Positions 1 to 7,947 of a stretch of 19,540 bases of DNA are shown here, piece by piece (position 1 is the first letter of the stretch; every line of letters begins with the position of its first letter). A program made the position numbers and the translations under genes. Origin of the DNA: CAYXDO01 sp964463485 (GTDB taxonomy: Bacteria; Myxococcota; Kuafuiibacteriia; Kuafuiibacteriales; Kuafuiibacteriaceae); the NCBI GenBank assembly GCA_964463485.1, contig CAYXDO010000191.1:1-19540 (forward strand). The letters run 5' to 3'. A model generated the notes under the pieces. That model saw only the letters and a program-made list of their open reading frames with translations. It was not told where the DNA came from and ran no database searches.

Positions 1-56
1 CAGACGATCTGACGCAGACGATCTGACGCAGACGATCTGACGCAGACGATCTGATG
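1..56. repeat. 14-bp tandem repeat, four copies, cut by window edge
   Basis: The unit CAGACGATCTGACG occurs three times exactly (1-14, 15-28, 29-42) and once with one change in its second-last base (43-56, ending GATG). A decayed fifth unit begins TAGACG at 57. Each unit contains the small inverted repeat CAGA-CGA-TCTG. The array starts at base 1, so its true length and any gene to its left are unknown. Unit length is not a multiple of three, so it is unlikely to encode an in-frame peptide repeat. Positions 57-162 show nothing recognisable. Confidence 0.95.
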
Positions 57-162
57 TAGACGCGGACTCCCGACATGAGTGCTGAGAGGCGAGAAGATGG
101 AGAGTCCGCCGCACGCACGGCTTGTCCCCCGATGGCTCCGGCGTCGACGACGACGCAGCGAG

Positions 163-1206
163 TCAGTGAACCAAGAGCACGTCGCCCAACTCGTGACGTT
201 CGTATCCGTCTCGAACGCCTCGGTCCCACGCGGCGTCGAGCACGGCTTCACTGGCGAATCCCGCCAGGAGCGCGTAGTGGCTGTCCTCGCGCGCATGCAT
301 TCCCGTCAGGATCGCGTCCACCACCTTGGGCTCGAAGCCAGCCTCGATACGAAGGTCGGTCACCCCCATCCCCGCGCGTAACTCACCGTGAGTTCGAAAC
401 GCACCTTCGAGCGCTCTCACCACGGTCGTTCCCACCGCGAAGACTCGGCCACCTTCACCTCTGGTCGCTTGAATCGCGCGTACGGTGTCTTCCGGGATTT
501 CGTATCGCTCGGGCAGCGGAAGTCGTCGATCGAGGTCCAAATCGCCGGTGGAGCTGAGGCCCGCTGCGTGCGTCAGCCTTGCGATTCGAACCCCGGCGCG
601 CCGCAGGCCAGCCAGGATTTCGTGAGTGAGAGGGCGGCCGGCGGAAGGCATCTCCGAGGCCCACGGACGGTCAGCAAAGGCGGTTTGAAAGGCTTCGATG
701 GGGAGCTCTTCCGTCAGATAGGAGTATTGAATCGGCCGCCCGTACTCATACAAGAATCGAACGAGCTCGGTCTCGTCGCGAAGCTCGAGGTCCACCAGCC
801 TCGAAGAGTGGTCATGGACCGAGGCGATCGTGAGCTCGAGGGACTGGGCTCCGACGGACCCTGGCGCCTTGGAGAGAGTGACTGAGTCTCCTGGACTGAG
901 GGTCTCGGGCAGGCCGCGGCGCTCCGTCGGCGTCCGCCACGTTCCCGACCCGAACGTGACTGCTGACCATCGACCAGGTCCCCTCGAAAACAATCGCAGC
1001 TCGATGTTTCGGCCCGAGGGTGCGCGACCGACGATCGACGCCGGCAAGGTGGCTGCGTCGTTGACGACCAGCGCGTCGCCGCGGCGAATCCAGGTCCCCA
1101 AGTCATGCGGCGTCGCGTGCGAGAGGCTCACGGTTCCACGCGTCGCATGAGCGACCATCATGCGAACCTGATCGCGTTGAGCCGGAGCGACCTTGCGGGC
1201 GTTCAT
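163..1206 (-). CDS. QueA-like S-adenosylmethionine:tRNA ribosyltransferase-isomerase family protein
   Basis: The 347-residue protein matches the QueA family, whose known member transfers the ribosyl part of SAM to 7-aminomethyl-deazaguanine in tRNA to make epoxyqueuosine. Visible signatures are ALVVNDAATLPASIVGR (residues 45-61, equal to the LLVFNDTRVIPAR block), YGRPIQYSY (155-163), EMPSAGRPLT (185-194, where QueA has a variant of APTAGLHFT), GTTVVRALE (259-267) and a C-terminal GDVLLVH. The AEMPSAGRP version is, from memory, typical of a divergent QueA-like branch common in actinobacteria and myxobacteria rather than the housekeeping QueA, and the N-terminus lacks the usual DFDYxLP start. 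No tgt or queF neighbour is present. The start codon overlaps the stop of the upstream SDR gene (ATGA), so the two are probably co-translated. Family membership is confident; tRNA modification as the actual role is not. Confidence 0.88.
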   Translation of the reverse strand: MNARKVAPAQRDQVRMMVAHATRGTVSLSHATPHDLGTWIRRGDALVVNDAATLPASIVGRAPSGRNIELRLFSRGPGRWSAVTFGSGTWRTPTERRGLPETLSPGDSVTLSKAPGSVGAQSLELTIASVHDHSSRLVDLELRDETELVRFLYEYGRPIQYSYLTEELPIEAFQTAFADRPWASEMPSAGRPLTHEILAGLRRAGVRIARLTHAAGLSSTGDLDLDRRLPLPERYEIPEDTVRAIQATRGEGGRVFAVGTTVVRALEGAFRTHGELRAGMGVTDLRIEAGFEPKVVDAILTGMHAREDSHYALLAGFASEAVLDAAWDRGVRDGYERHELGDVLLVH

Positions 1207-1931
1207 GGGGACCCTCCTGGGATCTCGACCGGGACTCGGGCGCCCGTCGGCGCGCGCGCTTCGTCCTCCATCAATGACACGATCGCTCTCGCGACCTGGC
1301 CTGGGCTCCGGAGCGTGGCCGGGTCTGCACCCGGCACCGCGTCCCGATGCATGACCGTGTCCATCTCTCCGGGGTCCACGGAAAAGAACCGAACGCCAGA
1401 CTCACAGAGCTCGCGCCCGAGAGTTGCCATGAGTTGATCGAGGGCCGCCTTGGACGCACCGTACGCGCCCCACTTTTCGTACGGCGTCGTGGCCGCATCC
1501 GATGAGATCGCCACGACCAACCCTCGGCCTCGCAACACCATTGGGCCAGCGAGCGCGCGAGTCAGCACGAACGGGCTCAGCACGTTGACCTCGAACGCGG
1601 ACCGGAAGTCATCGGTCGAGGTGTCCACGACCAGCCTGAGGGGGACCGGGCCCAGGGTGCTGGCGTTGTGTATGACGACGTCGATGTGGCCGGCCAGCGC
1701 CTGCGCCTCCTCGGCCACTCGAAGGGCCGCGGTGGGGTCGGCCAGGTCGGCGACGATGGCGATGGGCTCCCCACCCAACTCACGAATCTCCGAACACACC
1801 GAGGCGAGGCCTGGCTGACCTCGGGCCACCAAGACGATTCGGGCCCTCTCCTCGGCGAGCGCCAACGCCAGCGCTCGTCCGAGACCCCTGCTACCACCTG
1901 TGACCAATACAGTCGCTCCGTCGAGCTTCAT
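1203..1931 (-). CDS. SDR-family NAD(P)-dependent oxidoreductase
   Basis: This is a classical short-chain dehydrogenase of 242 residues. It has the cofactor-binding TGGSRGLG motif (11-18), an acidic ADLAD block (61-65), HNAS (88-91, the NNAG position), the structural Asn in EVNV (114-117), the serines of AISSD (141-145) and the catalytic YGASK with Tyr157 and Lys161. R37 after the second strand (LVAR) hints at NADP(H) preference, which is inference. The substrate cannot be read. A good Shine-Dalgarno, AGAGGAGA on the minus strand (plus 1936-1943), lies about five bases before the ATG and fixes the start. It is the first gene of a unit with the QueA-like gene (4-bp overlap) and diverges from the XRE-cupin regulator. 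Confidence 0.93.
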   Translation of the reverse strand: MKLDGATVLVTGGSRGLGRALALALAEERARIVLVARGQPGLASVCSEIRELGGEPIAIVADLADPTAALRVAEEAQALAGHIDVVIHNASTLGPVPLRLVVDTSTDDFRSAFEVNVLSPFVLTRALAGPMVLRGRGLVVAISSDAATTPYEKWGAYGASKAALDQLMATLGRELCESGVRFFSVDPGEMDTVMHRDAVPGADPATLRSPGQVARAIVSLMEDEARAPTGARVPVEIPGGSP

Positions 1932-2003
1932 ACGTTCTCCTCTTTGCTTTCTGAGCAGCTACCGGAACGTCTACGCCCGCTTTGCCGGCCGTGTATTCAA
2001 GTT

Positions 2004-2017
2004 GCCAAAGTATTGGC
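2004..2017. promoter_or_regulatory. Perfect inverted repeat in the divergent intergenic region, candidate operator
   Basis: GCCAA-AGTA-TTGGC forms 5-bp perfect arms around a 4-bp centre. It lies between the SDR start (1931) and the XRE-cupin start (2038), 21 bp upstream of the regulator's ATG. A palindrome in the shared promoter space of an HTH regulator and a divergent operon is the usual place for its operator. No convincing -35/-10 pair was found on either strand here, so the regulatory role is inferred from position only. Confidence 0.4.
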
Positions 2018-2037
2018 CGAATGCCATTTGGGTGTTC

Positions 2038-2607
2038 ATGACGGACGAATCGGTGCTCGAGCAAATCGCCTCCAACCTCGGAGACAACGTGCGGACTCTT
2101 CGCCGGGCCCGCGGGACGACTCAGGCCCAGATTGCGGAGATCGCCGAGCTCCCTCGCTCGACTTGGGCGTTGATCGAATCGGGAGCGGCCAATCCGACGC
2201 TTGGCGTGCTGACTCGAGTCGCCGCGGCGTTGGCGGTGAGCGTCGAGGAGTTGATCGGCCCTCGGCGGACGGCCGCGCGGTTTTATCGAAAAAACGAAAT
2301 CCCGGTCCGGAAGCGCGGAGCGGTCTCGATTCGGAAGCTCCTCCCCGATCCGATCCCGGGTCTCGAGATCGAACGCCTCGAGTTTCCCGCGCAGGGGTCG
2401 ATGACCGGTATTCCGCACACACCGGGTACCCGCGAGTACCTCATGTGTGAGTCCGGGACGGTCGGGCTCTCTGTGTCTGGTGAGTCCTACACGCTCGGCC
2501 CCGGCGACCTGGTCGTCTTCCGCGGAGACCAGAAGCACGGCTATCGGAATCCGACGGGCAGGGTTGCGGTCGCCTACAGCGTCGTGGCCTTCTCGATCAC
2601 CGGCTGA
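2038..2607 (+). CDS. XRE-family transcriptional regulator with C-terminal cupin sensor domain
   Basis: The 189-residue protein has a Cro/C1-type helix-turn-helix at about residues 15-72, with the typical core TTQAQIAEIAELPRSTWALI and a recognition-helix region followed by ESGAANPTLGVLTRVAAAL. After a linker, residues 112-186 form a small cupin beta-barrel (EYLMCESG, YTLGPGDLVVF, KHGYRN). Proteins of this build are repressors or activators that bind a small ligand in the cupin. The reading frame is open back to 1900, but that part would overlap the divergent SDR gene, and homologous HTH sequence begins only after residue 10 of the ATG at 2038; an in-frame GTG at 2032 is the alternative. There is no clear Shine-Dalgarno. 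Its likely target is itself and the divergent SDR/QueA-like pair. It ends 7 bp from the convergent lipoprotein gene. Confidence 0.9.
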   Translation: MTDESVLEQIASNLGDNVRTLRRARGTTQAQIAEIAELPRSTWALIESGAANPTLGVLTRVAAALAVSVEELIGPRRTAARFYRKNEIPVRKRGAVSIRKLLPDPIPGLEIERLEFPAQGSMTGIPHTPGTREYLMCESGTVGLSVSGESYTLGPGDLVVFRGDQKHGYRNPTGRVAVAYSVVAFSITG

Positions 2608-2614
2608 GGAACGC

Positions 2615-4840
2615 TCACGGACACAGGAACGTGACGGTCGTGACGATGTTCGCGGAGACTTCGATGGCTCCGCTCGGATCGGGCGAGGTACACGGACCCG
2701 CGTCACCGAAGACTTCGGCCGAAATCATCCCGGGTGTGACGTTCGCAAAGAAGACGAAAGCGTTGGAGACGTTTCCGGCCACCGTCGATCCCGGGGCGTA
2801 GGTGCCCGTAGGGCTCGGAACGAAAGCCAAGCCCGCGGCGGCGCTGATTTGAGCGGTCTGGGATCGGACGGTCGGGGAGGGTCGGACGTCGACCTGAACG
2901 TGGCCTTTGCCTTCCTCGCGAGCTATTCCGAGGCTAGTGAAGATGGCGTCGGCGGTGGTGTTCGAGAACAAGCCGAGGTCGGCGTTGGTCAAGGGCCCGC
3001 CCGTGAGTGTGAAATAGCGGCGCGCACCTAGGAAGTTGACGTGCGTCGCGGTCACATCCTCGACCCCTTGGGCGGGCACGGCCAGCGTGTAATTGCCGTT
3101 GAGAGGAGTCACCATCGTCGCGCCGCTGTGGGCCCGTACGAGGCTCAGGCCCAGTCCTTGGCCGTTGTCCCGATTGAACACGCGGCCGCTGATCGTCGTC
3201 GTGATTTGGCCGGCGTCCGGGACGATTACGTCGGCATCGCGACTCGAGTCGTTGGCGTCCGGTCGAGCTGCATCAGCGACGACCTCGGCGTCGGGGTGCG
3301 TGGCGTCAGGCTGAGTCGCGTCAGGTTCAGTGGCATCGGGTTGTGCGGCGTCCGAGTTGTTGGTGTTGGCGTCGAGGGCCGCGGCGTCAGGGTGGGGTGG
3401 GTCGGCGTCCGTCGGCTGCGTGTCGGCATCCGTCGGCTGCGCGTCGGCGAAAGATCCTGAGTCGGCCAGCGGAAGGTTCGCGTCTCGGAACCCGGCGTCG
3501 ACCTCTGCATCCCGCGGTGCGAGTGATCCGTCAGCATTCGCGTCACCCACTCCGCCATCGAGCGCCTGAGATCCGCCATCTCGATCACTCCCATCCGGAA
3601 TGCTCCCGTCGTAGCTCGGGCAAGCGCCTCCATCGAAGATCGTGCTGCACACGCTCGATGGGAGCTCACAAACCCACCCGACCATGCCACTCACTACACT
3701 CGAAACGTCGATGGAGTTGGTGCACAGGCTAGTTCGGGGCAGGCAAGTTCCGTCGTCGCACGGACCGCAACTGCGCTGGCACTGAGTATCCGGGAAATAG
3801 GCCTTGGCCTGCATGTTTTGACCACACTCGTGCTGGGGATCGATGGGTATGAATTCGAGATCGAGGGTCTGTCGCTCGCTGGGATCGCACGGATCCATCA
3901 GCGGTCCGATGAGGCGGAGGTTCCCGGAGATCGGGCAGAGGCAGCTCGTCAGCGGAACCGGAAACGTCCACTGTCCGCAGTTTTCGATCTCGAAGGTCGC
4001 CGAGCTGCTCGAGCCTCCGCAGGTGACCGGAACCGCGATGGTGTAGGTGTCCGGCCCGCGAACTTGAAACTCACCGGAGGCGCCCTGCGCGACGCTGATG
4101 TCCGACAACAGGAGCGTGAAGGTGCGGTCGGCGCGTCGGTCCTGCTGCCTCGGCATCGACACGCGGATTGCGTCGGACCTCTGGTTGAACAGCAGCGAGC
4201 CGGCGGCCCGAGTCATCTGGATCGCACCGAGAAAGCCGACTCTCCCCTCGTCGCCCGAATCGAGGGCGAGCGCGAGGTCCCAACGCCAAGGTTGTGATCC
4301 TACCAAGGGCTGCGTAATCAGCACCGTGCCGGTCAGCCGCTTTCCAGAGGGAGTCAGGCAACCCTCGCCGAACGAGACGAAGGTCCGTCGACCGCACTCG
4401 ATCACCGCGGGGCATTGGTCGACGTGATTCGTTCCTCCAGCGCAATCGGGGAGGTTTTCCGCGCGCTCTTCGATTTCTGCGCGATCTGCGACGTCTCCGC
4501 GCGGCACCTGGCGCAGGCTCAGCGCGGCGCTCACCACGGGCTCCGACGCGATCTCGGCGATGATCGACGCAAGTGAGCTCGCGATCATGCCGTGGTCGGA
4601 GATCTCGTCGACGCTCGAGGCGAAGGACTCGGGAGTGAGTCCAACCGCGGGGCCTTGGGGCGCACCGGAATCCTCGGCCGCCGCGTCGGCGAGCGCGGCG
4701 TCCATCGATCCAGAGTCCGATGACTCGGTCACTCCGGAGTCGGAGCTCACTTCGTTGGGGTCCAAAGGATCGAGGTGCGTGGAGCAGGACGCGAGAATCA
4801 AGGAGAGGGCTCCGAGCGGAGTGTTCCGGCCAGATGACAT
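2615..4840 (-). CDS. Lipoprotein with Asp-rich low-complexity linker and CarboxypepD_reg-like C-terminal domain
   Basis: The 741-residue product starts with a lipoprotein signal: a short hydrophobic stretch and lipobox LASC, with the acylated Cys at residue 19. Residues 20-65 are Ser/Asp/Ala rich. Residues 75-400 form a cysteine-rich domain (about 20 Cys, including a cluster at 354, 358, 361, 366 and 373) that I do not recognise. Residues 411-543 are an Asp/Ala/Pro/Gly linker. Residues 548-640 start with ISGRVFNRDNGQGL and contain NGNYTLAVPAQG, the pattern of a CarboxypepD_reg-like beta sandwich. The remainder to 741 looks like another beta domain. This design is common among surface lipoproteins of myxobacteria, which is known generally; the function here is unknown. 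It reads away from the SAHH-like gene, sharing the 4841-5111 intergenic space, and has no strong Shine-Dalgarno. Confidence 0.85.
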   Translation of the reverse strand: MSSGRNTPLGALSLILASCSTHLDPLDPNEVSSDSGVTESSDSGSMDAALADAAAEDSGAPQGPAVGLTPESFASSVDEISDHGMIASSLASIIAEIASEPVVSAALSLRQVPRGDVADRAEIEERAENLPDCAGGTNHVDQCPAVIECGRRTFVSFGEGCLTPSGKRLTGTVLITQPLVGSQPWRWDLALALDSGDEGRVGFLGAIQMTRAAGSLLFNQRSDAIRVSMPRQQDRRADRTFTLLLSDISVAQGASGEFQVRGPDTYTIAVPVTCGGSSSSATFEIENCGQWTFPVPLTSCLCPISGNLRLIGPLMDPCDPSERQTLDLEFIPIDPQHECGQNMQAKAYFPDTQCQRSCGPCDDGTCLPRTSLCTNSIDVSSVVSGMVGWVCELPSSVCSTIFDGGACPSYDGSIPDGSDRDGGSQALDGGVGDANADGSLAPRDAEVDAGFRDANLPLADSGSFADAQPTDADTQPTDADPPHPDAAALDANTNNSDAAQPDATEPDATQPDATHPDAEVVADAARPDANDSSRDADVIVPDAGQITTTISGRVFNRDNGQGLGLSLVRAHSGATMVTPLNGNYTLAVPAQGVEDVTATHVNFLGARRYFTLTGGPLTNADLGLFSNTTADAIFTSLGIAREEGKGHVQVDVRPSPTVRSQTAQISAAAGLAFVPSPTGTYAPGSTVAGNVSNAFVFFANVTPGMISAEVFGDAGPCTSPDPSGAIEVSANIVTTVTFLCP
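3212..3610 (-). repeat. Coding low-complexity Asp/Ala/Pro tract with short in-frame repeats
   Basis: This encodes residues 411-543 of the lipoprotein. It includes back-to-back 15-bp units reading PDATE, PDATQ, PDATH and PDA (3287-3340) and a doubled 21-bp unit reading QPTDADT (3401-3439). The tract is strongly acidic with very few basic residues, so it should be a flexible, perhaps calcium-binding, spacer between the cysteine-rich part and the C-terminal beta domain. Such tracts often vary in length between strains through slippage. Confidence 0.8.
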
Positions 4841-5049
4841 GCCCCATCATACGGGCTCTCGGACTCGATGGGCAGCGACGGGCCGAGATATTCGCCTCCT
4901 TGCGCGCCAGGCCGCGGTGCCCGCAGTCCTGGAATCGTCGCCGCGTGTCGGTGCTCACGTCGCGTGCCCGGACTTCGAGCTGGGTCGTGCTCGATCCGGC
5001 GGCCGGTGTGAGTTGCTCGTGGAGGCCTGTAGGTCGCGCCAGCGGTGCC

Positions 5050-5088
5050 GGTCGCACTGGTCGCACCACGTTTCACTGGTCACTGGTC
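5050..5088 (+). promoter_or_regulatory. Short direct repeats before the SAHH-like gene, possible regulator sites
   Basis: The octamer CACTGGTC occurs three times (5055-5062, 5074-5081 and 5081-5088), and GGTCGCAC occurs at 5050-5057 and 5059-5066. The repeats end 23 bp before the ATG at 5112, in the 271-bp space between two divergent genes. The spacing of the first two (19 bp) is about two helical turns. No clear -10/-35 or Shine-Dalgarno is visible. A regulatory role is only a suggestion. Confidence 0.3.
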
Positions 5089-5111
5089 GTCCACCCGTGC
5101 ATCATCGCGCG

Positions 5112-7934
5112 ATGGCTGGCCTCGGCCCCGCGCGCGGCTCACGCGAAACTGAGCCCGCCCAGCGCGCCGAGGCTCCGGTTCGCGCCGACTTCAAGGCCCG
5201 CGTGCTCGAGGCCCTCGATCGAACGAGGTCGGGCTATGAAGCCGAGTCTCCGCCGCTCCGCTCGGCGTCGCTGCAGGCCAGTGGGAACCTCCCGATTCTC
5301 TCGCCGGTCTTCGATACAGTGCGGCTTCGCGAGAGCTCCACGAAGGTGCCCGACCGACCCACCCGGATTTGGGCTCTTCTGAGTATGGTTCAAGGCTCGT
5401 CTCCCCGAGAGCTCGGACTTGCCGTCGGCTATGGCCCCCGCGGCCGCGCGCCGGCAACGAGCCTCGAGCGGGCGCTCTTCGACGAGGCCAAGGCGCAAGA
5501 GCTCACCGGCCCATCGAGCCTCGCTCATCGGCTCGCGTCCGACACCACCGTCGCCGTTCACCCGGACCTGCTGATCACTCGCGCGCTCCTGACGAAGCTC
5601 CTCCTCGAGTTCGTCGATGAGTCGGGCCGATTCGACGAGAGAGGATTCGTCGCGAAGTACCCAGACTCCGCTGGGGCCGTCCTCACCGGGCTCGCGCGCG
5701 CGGCGCCTGCTCGTGAGGATCCGTTTGGCCAAAGCCTCGACTTCCACGTGCTCGATGCGGTCATCGAGCTCCTGTCCAAGAGCGTTCCTTCGATCGACCG
5801 AGAAGTCATCGGCGGGATTCATCAGATTCCGACGTCACTTCCCGCGGTCGATTTCGTGAAGAGTCAAGCCAAAGGAAAGCCGTTCGAAGGCTTCGTGCTG
5901 CTCGGCGTTCAGCACCTGTTGGCAACTCAGGCGCCGATGCTCTCGGCTTTCGAGGAGCTCGGAATGAAAGCCGAGGATATTCACCTTCTCGGGGTGCCGT
6001 ATTCGACTTGTCCGTTGATGAAGCGCGCCTTTGCCCAACGAGGGTACGACGTTTTTCAGGGTGATCAGAACTACGGCCGCGGCGGCTTCCACGAACATCG
6101 CGAAAAGGACATCCGGGAGGTCCTCGGTTCGTTGATCGGCGACGCGGAATACTCTGGCAAGAAGGTGATGGTGCTCGATGATGGTGGACTCGTCTCGTCG
6201 GTCGTAGCCAAGGAGTACCGCGAGTTTGCTCACCTCTTCCGCTTCGTGGAGCAAACGACGCGAGGGATCACTGAGGCCAAGAGAGTGGACCTCGACTGGC
6301 CCGTGGTGAATGTCGCCGAGTCTTCCGGCAAGAAGCTCGAGGCCGTTCACATCGCGCGGACGGTGTGTCGAGCGCTGATGACCGAGCTCCGCGGGCTGAG
6401 TATTCATGATCCCAGAGGCATGAAGCTCACACTCACCGGGTACGGGACCATCGGACGCGAGATGGCCTTGCTGCTGCGATCTCTCGGCTTCGACTTGACG
6501 GTCGTCGAAAAGACTCACTCCGAACGGGGCAAGCAGAATTTCGCGAGAGCCCGAGAAGATGGGTTTTCCGTAGTCACCGACTTGGCGACTGTGGCTTCGA
6601 CGACCCGTGTGTTGGTGGGCGCCACCGGACATCGATCGATCACTCTGTCCGACATCGAGAAGCTACCTCCGGGAGCGATCGTGGCGTCGGCGTCGTCAGC
6701 GGAAGCGGAAGTGCCGTCCGAGGAGATTCGGGACGCATGCAAGAAGCACGTGCCTGGCGCGCTCGGTCGAACCACTGAGTACGTGCTCGGCCACAAGAGC
6801 TTCGTGCTGCTGCGAGACGGTCGGCCGGTGAACTTCGACCAGCGGCTCGAGAACGTGGAGCCCGAGGCGATCCAACTCACCCGTGGGTTGATGTTGCTCG
6901 GGGCGCTGCAGGCGGTCCAGACGAAGGGCACGGGGCTCGAGCCGCTCGATGAGTCCGGGCCTCAAGCCGGGCTCAAGAAGCTGATCGAGAAGCTCTGGCG
7001 CGGTTTCAAGCCGGTTCCCGTGATGCCCAAATCGCAGCGACCTCAGGCCCAGCAAATGCCGTCAGCCTCGGCCGAGGAATGGCGCTGGGAGTCATTCTTC
7101 GCGGCGTGTCCGGAAGTATACCCGCGCACCGCCCGCGGGCGCACCTGGCTCGGCTCCGCCGTGTTCCGCGATCCGGACGGCGAGCTGTGGTTCCGTAGAA
7201 AGGACCTCGACGAGGTCCAGCTTCACAAGATCCCCGCGCCAAAAGGATCGGGCAAGGTGGCCCACCTCGAGTTCGTCACTCACGAGGTCGCACGAATCAC
7301 CCTGAGTGATCAAAAGGGGGGTACTCAGCTCTTGATCGGGCTCGGCAAGGACGCTGAGGTCCTGCGCTCGACACCCGCGGCAGACGTGCGAGCGATCCGC
7401 CAGCGCGGAGATTCGATCTCACCCCGCTCCATCGAGCGATCGGAGAGCGAGCTCAGACTCGTCGACGACAGCACCGGCAAGACGCTCGAGAAGGTCGCGC
7501 TCGATCCAGGAGCCGTTGGTGCGGGGCGGCTGGAGTTCCTGCGTGACCCCCCGATCTATTTCGGCGGTGATCTTTCGAAAGGTTGGCATGTGCTCCAGAC
7601 CGTGGAGGACCCTCCTGCGCTCAGACTCTACGACGAGTCCCTCGCGATGCTGCGTGCGATCGAGCTCCCCGATGAGGTCGTGCGGCTGGAGCGTGTGGAT
7701 TCTCAAGGGGTCGGCAAGGGGATGAGCCTTGGGCTCGGCAGAGACAAGGACGGAGCGCCGCTCGTATTTCGTATCGACGCCAAGGACGGCCGCGTCCACA
7801 AGCCCGTTCGGCTTCCGGCGGGAGCCACGATGAAAGACTCGATCATCGTTCCTCCGTTCGAAAAGGCCATCGTCTACTACCTACCGAAGGACACTCCGGA
7901 CGAAGAGCACTTGGTCAAGTCCCTGGAGATCTGA
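5112..7934 (+). CDS. Large protein with divergent S-adenosylhomocysteine-hydrolase-like core
   Basis: The 940-residue product has an SAHH fold at about residues 250-605 (5859-6926). Matching blocks are a first Rossmann unit with GVQHLLATQAPML (265-277, SAHH xxHMTVETAVL), VPYSTC (295-300, SAHH IFSTQD), VLDDGGLV (354-361, SAHH ILDDGGDLT), EQTTRG (380-385, SAHH EETTTG), VVNVAESSGKK (398-408, SAHH INVNDSVTKSK), the NAD-binding GYGTIGREMA (443-452, SAHH GYGDVGKG) and GRPVNF (570-575, SAHH GRLVNL). By eye, His268 and Lys407 are kept, but positions matching the QD of STQD, the second Glu of EETTTG, the catalytic Asp after the Lys and the GHP near the end are changed. So NAD binding seems likely and normal SAH hydrolysis doubtful. 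Residues 1-240 and 650-940 are unknown; the latter is strand-rich and propeller-like. Usual SAHH is about 430-480 residues. The frame is open back to 4560, but the upstream part lies under the divergent lipoprotein gene; ATG 5112 (or GTG 5097) is chosen because sequence before it is Arg-rich and non-protein-like. Confidence 0.8.
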   Translation: MAGLGPARGSRETEPAQRAEAPVRADFKARVLEALDRTRSGYEAESPPLRSASLQASGNLPILSPVFDTVRLRESSTKVPDRPTRIWALLSMVQGSSPRELGLAVGYGPRGRAPATSLERALFDEAKAQELTGPSSLAHRLASDTTVAVHPDLLITRALLTKLLLEFVDESGRFDERGFVAKYPDSAGAVLTGLARAAPAREDPFGQSLDFHVLDAVIELLSKSVPSIDREVIGGIHQIPTSLPAVDFVKSQAKGKPFEGFVLLGVQHLLATQAPMLSAFEELGMKAEDIHLLGVPYSTCPLMKRAFAQRGYDVFQGDQNYGRGGFHEHREKDIREVLGSLIGDAEYSGKKVMVLDDGGLVSSVVAKEYREFAHLFRFVEQTTRGITEAKRVDLDWPVVNVAESSGKKLEAVHIARTVCRALMTELRGLSIHDPRGMKLTLTGYGTIGREMALLLRSLGFDLTVVEKTHSERGKQNFARAREDGFSVVTDLATVASTTRVLVGATGHRSITLSDIEKLPPGAIVASASSAEAEVPSEEIRDACKKHVPGALGRTTEYVLGHKSFVLLRDGRPVNFDQRLENVEPEAIQLTRGLMLLGALQAVQTKGTGLEPLDESGPQAGLKKLIEKLWRGFKPVPVMPKSQRPQAQQMPSASAEEWRWESFFAACPEVYPRTARGRTWLGSAVFRDPDGELWFRRKDLDEVQLHKIPAPKGSGKVAHLEFVTHEVARITLSDQKGGTQLLIGLGKDAEVLRSTPAADVRAIRQRGDSISPRSIERSESELRLVDDSTGKTLEKVALDPGAVGAGRLEFLRDPPIYFGGDLSKGWHVLQTVEDPPALRLYDESLAMLRAIELPDEVVRLERVDSQGVGKGMSLGLGRDKDGAPLVFRIDAKDGRVHKPVRLPAGATMKDSIIVPPFEKAIVYYLPKDTPDEEHLVKSLEI

Positions 7935-7947
7935 GTTCTCGATACCA

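Noticed and set aside
1..56. CRISPR array
   Set aside because: Units are 14 bp and directly adjacent with no spacers; no cas genes are present.
1993..2021. Minus-strand sigma-70 promoter for the SDR gene (TTCGGC-17 bp-GAATAC)
   Set aside because: Only about two of six positions match in each hexamer, no better than chance in this sequence.
1900..2037. N-terminal extension of the XRE-cupin regulator from ATG 1900
   Set aside because: It would overlap the divergent SDR start and its strong Shine-Dalgarno; HTH similarity begins only after 2038.
4560..5111. N-terminal extension of the SAHH-like protein (open frame to 4560)
   Set aside because: The first 280 bases lie antisense under the signal-peptide region of the divergent lipoprotein gene and the rest is Arg-rich and non-protein-like; ATG 5112 fits better.
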